Shown: positions 25,475 to 35,335, numbered from the stretch's first letter. The stretch is 64,000 nucleotides of DNA from Phycisphaerae bacterium (GCA_035275405.1 DATEMU010000003.1:1-64000), one strand, 5' to 3'. Numbers and translations are program-made. Notes: generated from the sequence alone by a model not told the origin.

Positions 25475-27771
25475 GTGCGTGGGCGAGGGCCGTCGTAAGG
25501 CGGGCCGGTCATGTAGAGGTCCGAGTTGAAAATAAAGCTGGCCAGATAGCGATCCCAGTCGAACTCGCTTCGCAGGTAGGTAAGGTCATCGAAATCGTGG
25601 CGATGCAGCCAGAGTTCGCGAAGCTGCTGGTCGTCGATGCTCGTTTGCCACCAGTCGCGGAGCCGCTGCCAGTCCTCGCGGCTAAGCTGCGGACGATCGA
25701 GGATCGATTGCACCGGCGCGCCGGTCGCGCGGGCCATGTATTGGACGACGGGGAATAGCGATTCGGAGGCCTTGCCGGCGGGTTCGACTTCGTTCGACAA
25801 CACGGCCCCAAAGAGCGGCATCGCCGCGGAGGCATGTCCGGCGTCCAACTGGGCGCCGGCTTCAATTAAGTTCAAAGAGCTGGGGACGTCCGCAAGTTGT
25901 TGGCCGGTCGTACGAAAGCGAAGCCGCGCCGCGCCGCAATCGACACTGGTTAGATAAAAACAATAGCTCGGATCGTTGAGGGGCCTGGGGAAGGTGAACA
26001 TCATCTTCCATACCCCCTCTACGTCAGCCTCCACTATCTTCACATCGAAGGCCTTGCCCGCGAAATCCTGTCCCTGCAAGAAGGTCCCCTTTCCGCGAAA
26101 CGCCTCGAGGAGGAAGCGGCCGAGCAGACGCGAGAAGTAGGGCTGGCCCTGGATCGCGACAGTAAACCGGCGATCATCCATTTGCTCGACGATGGTCGTC
26201 AGCCGGGTTTCGTCGACCCCGGTGGCCAGCGAAGTCCGACGGTCCAATGCGTGCGGCTGCGGCGCGTAGGTAAGCACATGGACCGTCGTATCTTCAAACC
26301 ACGGCCCCAGCCGCGCGACGAGATTCGGTTTGCAGTAAATATTGACAAAGGGCATGTTGATGAAAAAGACGTCGCGGGCCTCGCGCGGCGGGGGCGAAAC
26401 CATTACCCAACTGGGAAGATGGCGCTCAGCGGAATAGGTCGCGACCCATTGAAGGCGATTAACCGGCGACATGAAGGCCATGCCGAGGATTAAGAGCACG
26501 ATCAAACCCCCGGCGGTTCGGACGAGCCATTTCTGGGAGACGGCCTGTAGGCACGCCCCGGTCAGGGCCATCCCGACGCCGAAGCCGACGCCGCACATGT
26601 AACCGGAGTGCGGCGTGGCGATAACAGCCGTGACAGGCAGGACGGAGAGGCCGATCCAGAGCGGCCAGATCCACCAGCCGCGGGCGCGGCGCGTTACGAG
26701 CGCATAGACCGTGCCGATTGCGGCAATAATGGAAAGCATGAGCAGGCAATCGCCCGGGACGGTGCTCCACGGATTGAAACGGCCGGTCGGACCAATGGTC
26801 ATCGGCGCGGGCCAGATGGAGACGCAAACGTAATGCAGGAATTTGGCCGCAAGCCAACCGGCGTATTCGAGATTGTCGCCATCCGGTCGGCGGCAGTACA
26901 CGTCGGGCAAGGGGTGAATCTGCATCCACTCGCGCCAGGCCATGAAGGCGGCGACGACCACACCAGCGACGACGTAAAGCCGGCGCCTGGCCCAGAGCCG
27001 CCGCCATGATCCGAAGGCGACCTCAAAGGAGGCGAGAATCGCCGGAAGGAGGATGGCGTTTTCCCGCGTGAAGATGGCCAGGAGCCAGAAGATCGCCGCG
27101 AATGCGAGGGGACGGCGAGCAACCGGTGGAATGGACATCGCGGGATCGTCGTGATCGCGATCAGCGAGCCGGAGGCCGACGTCGAGCTGCGAGGCGCGAA
27201 GATAGCAGAGTATCGTCCCCAGCAGGAGCGTTGTTTGTATCACGCAATTCAGCGATGAAGGCCAGGCCACGCTGATGATCGAGTGCGGATAGATGACAAA
27301 CATCAGTCCGCCGATGAGGCTCCACGGTTCATTGCGCGTCAACTTTCGGCAGAGTTGCCAGACCAACAGGCCGGAAATCGTGTGCAGCAGGATGCTGAAG
27401 GCGTGCAGGGCAACGGGGTTTTGGCCCCCGAGGAAATACACGGTCTTCATGCAAACGATGAAGAACGGTCGCAGGTAATGCCAGCAGACGTCTTTCGTCT
27501 GCCACCAGGTTTCGAGGAAGTCCACGGGGGCAATATTGAGGGTGCGGAGCAGTTCGGAGAAAGACCAGCCGTGTTCGCGAAGGCCCTTTTGATGCCAGAA
27601 GTCGTCGAGCACGACACCGTCGAAAAGGGCCAGACCGTGCGCGGCGAGGGTAATCGCGACGAGCAGCAGCGCGCGGCCGATGGTATGAGGACGTTTTCGG
27701 CGCGAGGGCGTATGGATGTCGGGCGTCGGCGCGACGGAGACGCGGGTTGGGATGGGCTCGGCGGTAATCAA
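25471..27771 (-). CDS. GT-C-type membrane glycosyltransferase-like protein
   Basis: 766 residues, about eleven membrane segments in the first 430 residues and a 330-residue soluble C-terminal region. The first extracytoplasmic loop has the acidic pair DGVVLDDFWHQKG that marks GT-C enzymes, which use lipid-linked sugars on the outside of the membrane. The downstream loops YPHSIISVAWPSSLN and TRENAILLPAILA also fit the family. The predicted start at 27771 is TTG without a strong ribosome-binding site. It overlaps the lipoprotein hydrolase gene (ATGA), so the two are co-translated. Confidence 0.75.
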   Translation of the reverse strand: MITAEPIPTRVSVAPTPDIHTPSRRKRPHTIGRALLLVAITLAAHGLALFDGVVLDDFWHQKGLREHGWSFSELLRTLNIAPVDFLETWWQTKDVCWHYLRPFFIVCMKTVYFLGGQNPVALHAFSILLHTISGLLVWQLCRKLTRNEPWSLIGGLMFVIYPHSIISVAWPSSLNCVIQTTLLLGTILCYLRASQLDVGLRLADRDHDDPAMSIPPVARRPLAFAAIFWLLAIFTRENAILLPAILASFEVAFGSWRRLWARRRLYVVAGVVVAAFMAWREWMQIHPLPDVYCRRPDGDNLEYAGWLAAKFLHYVCVSIWPAPMTIGPTGRFNPWSTVPGDCLLMLSIIAAIGTVYALVTRRARGWWIWPLWIGLSVLPVTAVIATPHSGYMCGVGFGVGMALTGACLQAVSQKWLVRTAGGLIVLLILGMAFMSPVNRLQWVATYSAERHLPSWVMVSPPPREARDVFFINMPFVNIYCKPNLVARLGPWFEDTTVHVLTYAPQPHALDRRTSLATGVDETRLTTIVEQMDDRRFTVAIQGQPYFSRLLGRFLLEAFRGKGTFLQGQDFAGKAFDVKIVEADVEGVWKMMFTFPRPLNDPSYCFYLTSVDCGAARLRFRTTGQQLADVPSSLNLIEAGAQLDAGHASAAMPLFGAVLSNEVEPAGKASESLFPVVQYMARATGAPVQSILDRPQLSREDWQRLRDWWQTSIDDQQLRELWLHRHDFDDLTYLRSEFDWDRYLASFIFNSDLYMTGPPYDGPRPRT

Positions 27772-27850
27772 GGGTGAATAACCCTGGTATCAAGGGGTAC
27801 GATACTATAACCGCGGAGGACCGGCCCGGCAATCCATGCAGATGAGGCGA

Positions 27851-28861
27851 TCAAGAGGTCAAATGGTGTGCGAGCGACGCCGACGAGCCGCGACCGGGTT
27901 CGGCGCGCGGCGACAAACCGTCGACGTACGTTTCGTATGCGCTCCATAACATATCCGCGTCGGAGTAGTGCGGCCGCCATCCGAGTAGTTGCATCGCCCG
28001 CGACGTATCCAGGACATAATCGACGTCCGCGATGCGGAATTGTTCCGGTGACAACGGCGCGGCGCGGAAGGCGTGCAGTCCCCATAGGCCCCCGCGAGCG
28101 AGAAGGCGCGGCCACGCGCGCGGCCTCGAATGCGACCCGGCGCGTTCGCAGAGCGACTCCAGCAGAGCGCGGACCGTCGGCGGGTCCGCGGAGCCGAGAT
28201 TGAGCGTGGCATCGACCGGCTTCTCGATCGCGAGCCGGCATGCCGCGACGACGTCGGAGACCGCGACCATTTGATAGCGATTGCGGCCGTCGCCGAGCAT
28301 GGGCACGGAGAGGCCGGCGCGAATCCGATCGAACAGCTTCTGGAGGACGCCGAGGCGGCCGGGGCCGATGATGAGGCGGGGGCGGAAGATGGTCACCTTA
28401 AGGCCGCGGTCGCGCGCGGCGGAGCAGATCGCTTCGGAGGCGACCTTGCTTTCGCCGTAGGGTCCGATGGGTCGGGGGGTGTCGGATTCGGTAAATGGGC
28501 GGCCAAGGGGAAGGCCGTAGACCATGTCGCTGGAGATGAAGACCAAATGACCCGCGCCTGCGGCGAGTGCGGCGTCAACGAGATTGCGGGTCATCCCACG
28601 ATTGGCGTCGAAGAAATGGCGGCGGCCCCATCGAGGGACGTTGCTGTGGTATTGCCGCGCGGCGGTGTGGACGATCGTCCGCGCGTCGACGCAAGCACGG
28701 GTGCACACACCGGCGTCGAGCAGATCGCCGACCATCTGGTCCGCGCCGCCCGCTGATTCCATCGGTCGAAGGTCCACCGCGCGAACGCGGGCACCGGCGG
28801 CGGCTAATTGGCCGACCAGTTCTCGCCCCACCAGACCCGCCGCGCCGGTGACAAGGATCAT
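27851..28861 (-). CDS. NAD-dependent nucleotide-sugar epimerase/dehydratase
   Basis: About 336 residues of the extended SDR type: MILVTGAAGLVGRELV (NAD site), IVHTAARQYHS, then FISSDMVYG with the catalytic Ser and GPYGESKVASE with Tyr-x3-Lys, and RYQMVAVSDVVAAC. The ATG at 28861 starts with the NAD-binding strand and is preferred over 28897. It lies among GT-C genes and probably makes a modified nucleotide sugar for them. Confidence 0.9.
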   Translation of the reverse strand: MILVTGAAGLVGRELVGQLAAAGARVRAVDLRPMESAGGADQMVGDLLDAGVCTRACVDARTIVHTAARQYHSNVPRWGRRHFFDANRGMTRNLVDAALAAGAGHLVFISSDMVYGLPLGRPFTESDTPRPIGPYGESKVASEAICSAARDRGLKVTIFRPRLIIGPGRLGVLQKLFDRIRAGLSVPMLGDGRNRYQMVAVSDVVAACRLAIEKPVDATLNLGSADPPTVRALLESLCERAGSHSRPRAWPRLLARGGLWGLHAFRAAPLSPEQFRIADVDYVLDTSRAMQLLGWRPHYSDADMLWSAYETYVDGLSPRAEPGRGSSASLAHHLTS

Positions 28862-28923
28862 GCGGATGATTTGAGGCGCGGCGGGCGGTATGGTCAAGCC
28901 GCATTACACAGCGGCGGCGTAAT

Positions 28924-30618
28924 TCAGAAGGCCACTTCGAAAAGCACGATGGAAAGATTTCCGTAGGCGTCGTCGAATCGGGCGACCGGCCGGCCGGGGA
29001 CCGCGATGTCCGGTCGCTCGACCACAAGAACTCTGGCGCGCGGCGGCAGGCGCCGGGCTACCTGGTCCAGTTGCTCGCTGGACACGAAATAGAACTTGCC
29101 GAACTGCACCAGGTAATCTCCGCTTTCGATGGGTTGGTAGCGGGGATCGGAATGAAGAAAAGTAGCCGGATCGGTCGCGCTCCAGAAGAGATAGAAGACG
29201 CCGGCGTTCCCGCTTCCGAACTCCGTGATCATGACGGCGTCGTAGTGTGATTCAATTCGTGCGACCTCCTGGAAGGCTGGTCCCCACTCGGCGAGGAAAT
29301 CGTGCGCGGCCTCCACCGGATAACGCACGAAAAAGTGGTACCCGAAGTGCGCGGCGGAAGCGACGACCACTGACAGCGCCGCGGCGCGGGCGGAGCCAAG
29401 GACCGGAGGCCAGAGGCGGCAGGCGGCATCCAGAAGGACGCCTATTCCAAGCGCCGCCAATATGTCGTACGCGGGCACGGCGCCGGCGGCCCGGAGGCAA
29501 TGGCCGGACGATTCACCAATTTGCGTCAGGGCGGCGGGGATCGGGGCGAGAACGATCCAACAGATGATGAAGCGACCAAAGCGCTCCTGCCGCCATCGGC
29601 CGATCACGCGAACAAGTCCCAGCGGCAGCAGGAGCGCATAAAGATGGTGCAACTGCCCGTAACGGGAAACGGACTGCATGAGCGACCGGTCACCTTCCAG
29701 AAAGAGAAACGAGGGCGAGAAGTGGCGGAAGTAATTGGCGGCGACTTGTTGTGCGGCGGACATGGCGTCCGGGGCCTGGCGGAAGAGGGACTGCGACGAC
29801 GCCCGCGTCCAGACCTGCTCAGGTGTGCGGATTGACGCCCAGGCAAATGGGGCAACGCCGATGCAGAAACCGATGAACAATGCCGACAACGCCGCGCGGC
29901 TGCCGCGCCGCTTCATGAAGGCGTGAATTCGACGCCAGCCGATCAGCACGGCGGCGAACAACAGCAGGGGGACAAAAACGATCATCGCATGATAGGTCCA
30001 GGGAGTCACACCGAATGCCAGCCCGGCACCGGCCAACGCCAGCATCGTTCCTCGATTCACCGGGGAATCACCGGCACCGCCGCGCATCCGACTGGCGACC
30101 AGATAGATACCGAGGGTGATGAGACAGAGCGCAATGGCGATACCAAAGGCCAGGCGCGAAAGGTGAATATGCCACGGCGAGACCGCCAGCAGAGCGGCCG
30201 CCCAAAACGCGGAGCGCTGGCCGTAGAACATACGGACCAGCAGGTAAGTGAAGACGATGTGCGCGATGCCAAACAAAGCATCGGGCAATCGCGTGCTCCA
30301 GATGTTTATCCCGAGGACTGCCTGAAACGGGATTTGAAGGTAGATGGGCAGCCCTGGGTGGTAGTCTCCAAAGGACCGAAAGAAGATGGGCCAGGGTGTG
30401 CCATAGTGATCCGTGCCAGTCTTGAGGATGCAATACGCGTCGTAGGCATTGACCGCCTCATCCTGACCGATGGCCGGGGGGACGCGATCGAGCGCGATCA
30501 ACCGCAGCGCGGCGCCGAGGAGGACGATGACACCCACGGCCAGCCGAGCGGAGGGAGTCGGTCCCGAGGTAGGAGCGACAGACGGCGCGAGGGGTCCATG
30601 AGCATCCGTTGCGATCAT
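28924..30618 (-). CDS. GT-C/ArnT-like membrane glycosyltransferase (copy 2)
   Basis: 564 residues with about eleven membrane helices. The acidic loop IGQDEAVNAYDAYCILKTG near residues 50-70 carries the GT-C catalytic D/E pair. The soluble C-terminus from about 430 is beta-rich. It is clearly a tandem duplicate of the next gene (30660-32336): the segments ALRLIALDRVPPAI, GTDHYGTPWP, FFRSFGDYHPG, IYLQIPFQA and SPWHIHLSRLAFGI are shared. It probably transfers a lipid-linked sugar to an envelope acceptor. Confidence 0.85.
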   Translation of the reverse strand: MIATDAHGPLAPSVAPTSGPTPSARLAVGVIVLLGAALRLIALDRVPPAIGQDEAVNAYDAYCILKTGTDHYGTPWPIFFRSFGDYHPGLPIYLQIPFQAVLGINIWSTRLPDALFGIAHIVFTYLLVRMFYGQRSAFWAAALLAVSPWHIHLSRLAFGIAIALCLITLGIYLVASRMRGGAGDSPVNRGTMLALAGAGLAFGVTPWTYHAMIVFVPLLLFAAVLIGWRRIHAFMKRRGSRAALSALFIGFCIGVAPFAWASIRTPEQVWTRASSQSLFRQAPDAMSAAQQVAANYFRHFSPSFLFLEGDRSLMQSVSRYGQLHHLYALLLPLGLVRVIGRWRQERFGRFIICWIVLAPIPAALTQIGESSGHCLRAAGAVPAYDILAALGIGVLLDAACRLWPPVLGSARAAALSVVVASAAHFGYHFFVRYPVEAAHDFLAEWGPAFQEVARIESHYDAVMITEFGSGNAGVFYLFWSATDPATFLHSDPRYQPIESGDYLVQFGKFYFVSSEQLDQVARRLPPRARVLVVERPDIAVPGRPVARFDDAYGNLSIVLFEVAF

Positions 30619-30659
30619 GAGTCTCTGAAGTATGCCGATTCGCGGCCTCGCCCGATAGG

Positions 30660-32336
30660 TTATTGAGTTCGCACTTCGTATAGAACGGCCATGGGGTTGC
30701 CCTTACGGTCCAGGAACTGTTTGAGTACGTTGCCGGGTACGGGGAGTCCCGGCCGCTCAACCACGAAGAGCCTCGTTCCCGGGCGAAGCACCGCGACCAC
30801 TTCGTCGATCCTTTGTGCACTGGTAAAAAAGGTCGTGCCTACTTGTATCAGGAAGTCCGCCTCAGGCCCCGTGACAATGTTCGGTCTGGCTTTGAAGTAG
30901 GCGATAGGATCCGTCTTGCTCCAAAACAGGTAGTGTGCGCTGATGTGTCCGTTTCCAATATTCGTGATGATCACGGCATCGGAGGATGTACGACGCCGTT
31001 CGATGTCCGTTATGATCGGGCCCCAATCTCCGTTGAAATACAGCGCCGCTTCATCGGGATAGCGAAAGAAAAACTGATACCCGAAATATGCCGTGCCCAA
31101 AGCCATCGGAGCCAGGACAAGGGCGGCGGCCACGGTCGCGGCTCTGCGGAACCGGCGAGCCAGGGCACGCACGAGAAGATCGGCGCCCATCGCGGCGAGG
31201 ATGTCGTATGCCGGCAGCACACCCGCCGCCCTGAGACAATGCCCCGACGGCGTATCCAGTCGGGCCAGCGCGGCTGGAATCGGCGCGATCACAATCCACC
31301 ACAGGACGAAACGACCGAATCGCTCCGTCCGCCAATGGCGGATCACTCGATAAAGTCCGAAAGGCAGAAAAAGGGCATAAACGTGATGAAGCTCGCCATA
31401 GCCAGGGATGGATTGCACAAGCGAGTGATCGCCTTCCAGAAAGAGAAATGACGGCGTGAAATGGGCGGAGTAGTTGTGGATCACGAGCTTCATTGCCGCG
31501 AACCAATCGGCGGACTGATGAAAGGGCGACAGCGAGGAAGCCCGCGCCCAAACTTCCTGCGGCGCATGTGCCCACGTCCAGAAGAAGGGGAAGGTTCCCA
31601 CGGCAAGTCCGCCTGCCATTGCGGCGCCGGCCATGATTCCGCCCGGCGTTCGCGCGAGCGTCCGCAGCCGCCCAAGGTTGAGCAGGATGCCGCCTGCTAA
31701 CAGAAGCGGCACGACCGCGCGCATCGCGTGGTACGTCCACGAAGCGGCGCCGAGGGCCACCCCCGCCCCGGCCAGCTCCAAATACGCCGCTGCGGAGAAG
31801 CGTTTCGAAGCCGATTTGCCGCCGATCCGTCGCGCGATGAGCAGCAAGCCGAGGGTCGTGAGGGAGGTTGAAATGCCGATGCCGAACGCCAGCCGCGAGA
31901 GGTGAATGTGCCAGGGAGAAACGGCGAGGAATGCGGCTGAAAGGAGCCCCACCCCATCGCCGTAGAATCGCCGGACGAGAAGGAAGACCCAGAGAACCAG
32001 GGCCGTACCGAACAGGGCGTCGGGCAGGCGTGTGCTCCAGACGTTCAGCCCCAGGATCGCCTGGAAGGGGATTTGCAGGTAAATCGGTATGCCCGGGTGG
32101 TAGTCTCCGAAGGAGCGGAAGAAGACGGGCCACGGCGTGCCATAGTGGTCGGTCCCCGTCTTGAGTAGGCAATACGCGTCGTAAGCGTTGACCGCCTCGT
32201 CCTGATTGATTGCGGGCGGCACGCGATCGAGGGCGATCAGGCGTAGCGCGGCGGCGAGCAGCACGATCAACAGGATTGCTCCGCGCGACGTGCGTTCGAT
32301 CGGCCCGACGGGAGCGATGTGATCCGGCGCGATCAT
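30660..32336 (-). CDS. GT-C/ArnT-like membrane glycosyltransferase (copy 1)
   Basis: 558 residues from the ATG at 32336, whose first bases overlap the stop of the upstream methyltransferase gene (ATGA). A longer open frame upstream is only a shadow of that gene. Acidic loop INQDEAVNAYDAYCLLKTG, membrane helices in the first 430 residues, and a soluble C-terminus with the DFLIQVGTTFFT and RLFVVERPGLPVPG segments. Tandem paralogue of 28924-30618. Confidence 0.87.
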   Translation of the reverse strand: MIAPDHIAPVGPIERTSRGAILLIVLLAAALRLIALDRVPPAINQDEAVNAYDAYCLLKTGTDHYGTPWPVFFRSFGDYHPGIPIYLQIPFQAILGLNVWSTRLPDALFGTALVLWVFLLVRRFYGDGVGLLSAAFLAVSPWHIHLSRLAFGIGISTSLTTLGLLLIARRIGGKSASKRFSAAAYLELAGAGVALGAASWTYHAMRAVVPLLLAGGILLNLGRLRTLARTPGGIMAGAAMAGGLAVGTFPFFWTWAHAPQEVWARASSLSPFHQSADWFAAMKLVIHNYSAHFTPSFLFLEGDHSLVQSIPGYGELHHVYALFLPFGLYRVIRHWRTERFGRFVLWWIVIAPIPAALARLDTPSGHCLRAAGVLPAYDILAAMGADLLVRALARRFRRAATVAAALVLAPMALGTAYFGYQFFFRYPDEAALYFNGDWGPIITDIERRRTSSDAVIITNIGNGHISAHYLFWSKTDPIAYFKARPNIVTGPEADFLIQVGTTFFTSAQRIDEVVAVLRPGTRLFVVERPGLPVPGNVLKQFLDRKGNPMAVLYEVRTQ

Positions 32337-33394
32337 GTCGCGATCGTACGCCGGGCGGCGGCGTAGAGCGACAGGCCGTTGATGACGCTCAAGTTCGTGA
32401 CTGTGAATCCCTGTCCGGCGAGCACGCGCCGGAGATGCCGCTTCGCGAAGTGGTTCACGTGACCGCAACGGTAACGGTGATAGCGACTGCCCTTGACATA
32501 GCCTTGATAGAGACAGTTGATGTTGAAGAGGATGAAAAAGGGGCCCAGGAAAAAATCGTAGGGGACGGTAATCAGAAACGTGCCGTCGGGCTTGAGGATC
32601 CGGCGGACTTCGGCGAGTACGCGGTCGACGTCCAGCAGATGCTCCAGCGTCTCGGACATGATGACGATATCGAACGCGGCGGCGGGCAGTCCCGTATTGC
32701 CGAGGTCGGTGCAGATGCGGTATTCGCTGACGCGGCCGTGCGCCTGGGCCCAGCGGAGCATGTTTTCGTTGATATCCGCGCCGGTGACCGGCAACCGGGA
32801 GTTGTTCCACCAGCAGTTTCCGCAGCCGAGATCGGCGATCGTCATACCCGGCCGGTAGCGCGCCGCCACCCAGCGCTCCAGTTCTTCGTATCGGGCGCGA
32901 TGAAACCAGGCGCGGAAGCGGCCGACCTTGCCGGCGTCGGTCTGGTCGTCGTAGAACGTCTCGCCCATTTCACGGTACTCGACCTCAGCGAGTTGGGCGG
33001 AGCTGAAGGTGGAAATGCGAATCAGGAGAGAATTGAGCAAGGAGAGGAGGATGATGGTGGACAGCACCGCGGTGATGAATTTCAGCCCCACGACATTGAG
33101 AAAGAACCAGAGCGGGGCCTGCGCGAGGATCGCTACGAGGACATACATCGCGAACAGGACGAGCAGTGAGTTGCGGAGCTTGATCTCCTGGTTGACGTGG
33201 ACGAGGTGGTAGTAGAGGTAATGGAAAAGCTGGTTGCCCATTGTGCCGGCGAAGAAGGCAGCGTAGTGGTTGAGGCCAAGCCACGAGTGCAGGGCCGCGC
33301 TAAGAGCGAGGTTCAGTCCCGAACCGAGAAATCCGCCCAAAAGAAAAATGAGAATGGCGGGGTGGCGCAGGCGCTGGGGACGAAGAGAGTTCAT
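32333..33394 (-). CDS. GtrA-like membrane domain fused to a SAM methyltransferase
   Basis: About 353 residues. The first 130 form four membrane helices of GtrA type (FLLGGFLGSGLNLALSAAL, then HYAAFFAGTMGNQLFHYLYY and two more), a family that flips or retains lipid-linked sugars. The rest is a class I methyltransferase: MTIADLGCGNCWWNN, VTGADINENML, FDIVIMSETLEHLLDVDRV, ILKPDGTFLITVPYD. The start at 33394 is preferred over 33592, whose first 66 residues look non-coding. Fused GtrA-methyltransferase proteins suggest methylation of a membrane-bound glycolipid. It leads the GT-C run. Confidence 0.8.
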   Translation of the reverse strand: MNSLRPQRLRHPAILIFLLGGFLGSGLNLALSAALHSWLGLNHYAAFFAGTMGNQLFHYLYYHLVHVNQEIKLRNSLLVLFAMYVLVAILAQAPLWFFLNVVGLKFITAVLSTIILLSLLNSLLIRISTFSSAQLAEVEYREMGETFYDDQTDAGKVGRFRAWFHRARYEELERWVAARYRPGMTIADLGCGNCWWNNSRLPVTGADINENMLRWAQAHGRVSEYRICTDLGNTGLPAAAFDIVIMSETLEHLLDVDRVLAEVRRILKPDGTFLITVPYDFFLGPFFILFNINCLYQGYVKGSRYHRYRCGHVNHFAKRHLRRVLAGQGFTVTNLSVINGLSLYAAARRTIAT

Positions 33395-33810
33395 GGAAGG
33401 AGCTATTCGGATACCTGCTTCGCGCGGCGCGTGGGATTGTCCATTAAAAGTCGAAAGATTGCGACCTGAAGTTGGAGGGCGTGAAGCGATCGGTGTTTTG
33501 CCAGCGGAGCGAATCGACCGGCGACGCGAGGAGGCCCGCCACGGCCCGGCGTGGGCGCTTTCGCGCCGGCCAATGACGGCCAAAAAGTACAAAGGAGCGT
33601 GGCGGCGGCGAGTTTCAAGCCAGAAATTCGATGGGGCGCGAGGAATGGTTTCACCGATAACTACCTACATGGAAGCGAGATACGATTCGCGACGGACGGG
33701 CTCTGGACATTGCCACGCCGCGCGTCAAAAATATAGTGAATCGGCGGCGTTGAGGGGAGCCCGCGCCTATCGCCGAACCACCTCGCGCTTCAAAGGGTAA
33801 GGACTCGACC
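33395..33810. other. Intergenic region, divergent promoters expected
   Basis: The 416 bases lie between the GtrA-methyltransferase gene (minus) and the surface-protein gene (plus). A minus-strand open frame at 33403-33654 has a signal-peptide-like start (LKLAAATLLCTFWPSLAG) but a poor remainder and no ribosome-binding site, so it is not called. TAAGGA, about 8 bases before the ATG at 33811, is the ribosome-binding site of the next gene. No clear -35/-10 pair. Confidence 0.4.
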
Positions 33811-34896
33811 ATGGATCTCGGTCTTCGGCATCGGGCGGCTTGGAGCCTAGCGGCGTTGACATTGCTTCTCGTCGTCGGTCCCGGAAGGGGCGACGTCACC
33901 GGCGTTCGCGGCAGCGCGACGGCGCGCGTCATTCAGTTCACCAACGGAATCTCCGTGCAGACGGATTTCGGGCAGGAGATCGTCCCGCTCACGAAGGCCA
34001 CTCCCCCGGCGATCGCCCGCGCGCGGCTGGAGCAACTTAACGAGTTGGAAGAGGCCACGGCGGTTGGCCAGGGCGTCACGGTCATGACGGAACCGAACAT
34101 GGCGCTGTTTGGGAACCCGAACGATGTCGGAATGAGCATCGGCGGTTTCTCCGACGACGAAAAAACCAGTTGGACGATTGAGGGCGGCGCCACATCGACG
34201 CGCACGCTGATCCTTTCGATCGCCGACGTGGGCGGACGAGTCGGCCTGGGAGACACGGGTCAGGCGAAAAGCACCCTGGTTCTATCCGGATTCCTCATCC
34301 TCTTTTCCCAGGATGCGGCGGCCGATTTGACCGGCAATCAAGTGGACTTCTCTTTCAGCCTTTCGCGCCATCAAGCCGGACGCGAGAGTACCACGCCGCT
34401 GACCGGCAACATGACCATGGCCGGCGGTCCGAACGGCGAAGTCGTGTTTCCCGTCCGCGCCGGCGCGCTGAACACGATCGACGTCCCAGTGGCCGATTTT
34501 CCCCTGGGGGACGAGTTTCCGCTGGTACGGGCCGTGATTTTTCAGGGCGTGCAGTTCCCCTTCGAGTACGACTTTACCGTGGGGGAGTCCTTCGATCTCG
34601 AATTGAACGTGGCGGCGAAAGTGGCGACGACGCCGGGTGGGGTCGGGGCATGGGCCCTGTTCGGTCTGCCACAGGATGAGATCGCTTCCATCATCGACAA
34701 GGTAAAGAAGGATGATCGGGGGCAACGCCTGACGCGTATGCTCGCCGAGCACGTCGACACTACCGGGGCGGCCTATGTGAACCGGCCGCCCGTGAGTTTT
34801 TTGCCCGCCTGCGGGGTGCTGGGATTCGAGTTGGCGGGAATGTCGGTGGTCGGCGGGTTTCTCGCCGCGCGGCGCCGCAACCGCCGCCGAAGGTGA
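33811..34896 (+). CDS. Secreted surface protein with hydrophobic, Arg-rich C-terminal tail
   Basis: 361 residues of no recognised family. A signal peptide (AAWSLAALTLLLVVGPGRG) is followed by a beta-rich body. The last 30 residues form a short membrane helix ending in a basic run: LPACGVLGFELAGMSVVGGF, then LAARRRNRRRR. This organisation (short motif, helix, Arg cluster) is that of C-terminal sorting signals such as PEP-CTERM. The motif is not PEP but PACG, so the processing enzyme is unknown. A gene with a SHOCT-like domain follows 9 bases later. Confidence 0.7.
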   Translation: MDLGLRHRAAWSLAALTLLLVVGPGRGDVTGVRGSATARVIQFTNGISVQTDFGQEIVPLTKATPPAIARARLEQLNELEEATAVGQGVTVMTEPNMALFGNPNDVGMSIGGFSDDEKTSWTIEGGATSTRTLILSIADVGGRVGLGDTGQAKSTLVLSGFLILFSQDAAADLTGNQVDFSFSLSRHQAGRESTTPLTGNMTMAGGPNGEVVFPVRAGALNTIDVPVADFPLGDEFPLVRAVIFQGVQFPFEYDFTVGESFDLELNVAAKVATTPGGVGAWALFGLPQDEIASIIDKVKKDDRGQRLTRMLAEHVDTTGAAYVNRPPVSFLPACGVLGFELAGMSVVGGFLAARRRNRRRR

Positions 34897-34905
34897 CGTC
34901 GCGCC

Positions 34906-35220
34906 GTGCCGTCGAAAAGCACAGACGCGATCGACGCAGCCCTGTGGGGGGCCGTCCTGATCTTCGCCATCGTCGTTCTGGCGCTGGCCGTCTGGCTTTT
35001 GAAACGCCGGCTCTTTTCCACACCAGACCGGACTGAGCAATTCGATGTGCTGTCGCTGCAGCAATTGCGCAAGATGCTGGCGGACGGTCAGATAACGAAC
35101 GATGAATTCGAACGTCTGAAGACTACGGCCATTGGCGAGGCGCAGCGTCCGGCCATCGGCAAAAGCGGCGGCGCGCGATCGGCGCCGCGCGGCGAGGGCG
35201 GCGCGAAAGGCGTAAAGTAA
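34906..35220 (+). CDS. Small SHOCT-like membrane protein
   Basis: 104 residues from a GTG. One N-terminal membrane helix (ALWGAVLIFAIVVLALAVWLL) is followed by a short two-helix SHOCT-like domain (LQQLRKMLADGQITNDEFERL) and a basic Gly/Ala-rich tail. SHOCT domains often cap membrane or regulatory proteins and may mediate oligomerisation. It is 9 bases after the previous gene, so co-expressed. Confidence 0.75.
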   Translation: MPSKSTDAIDAALWGAVLIFAIVVLALAVWLLKRRLFSTPDRTEQFDVLSLQQLRKMLADGQITNDEFERLKTTAIGEAQRPAIGKSGGARSAPRGEGGAKGVK

Positions 35221-35335
35221 CCCTGTTAGGCCAGTCGATATGTTGCAAGCCGCGCGATAGAATACCGTAACAGGCCCGGAGTGTCGGGCGGCGAGCACCA
35301 ATCGCCTCGGCGAGATAATCGAAGGAAACCCTCCC

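Noticed and set aside
30660-32810. Long frame extending the GT-C gene upstream
   Set aside because: The extra N-terminal region is the methyltransferase gene read in another frame; the ATG at 32336 overlaps its stop.
33403-33654. Minus-strand frame with a signal-peptide-like start
   Set aside because: The rest of the frame is low quality, lacks a ribosome-binding site and lies in a divergent intergenic region.
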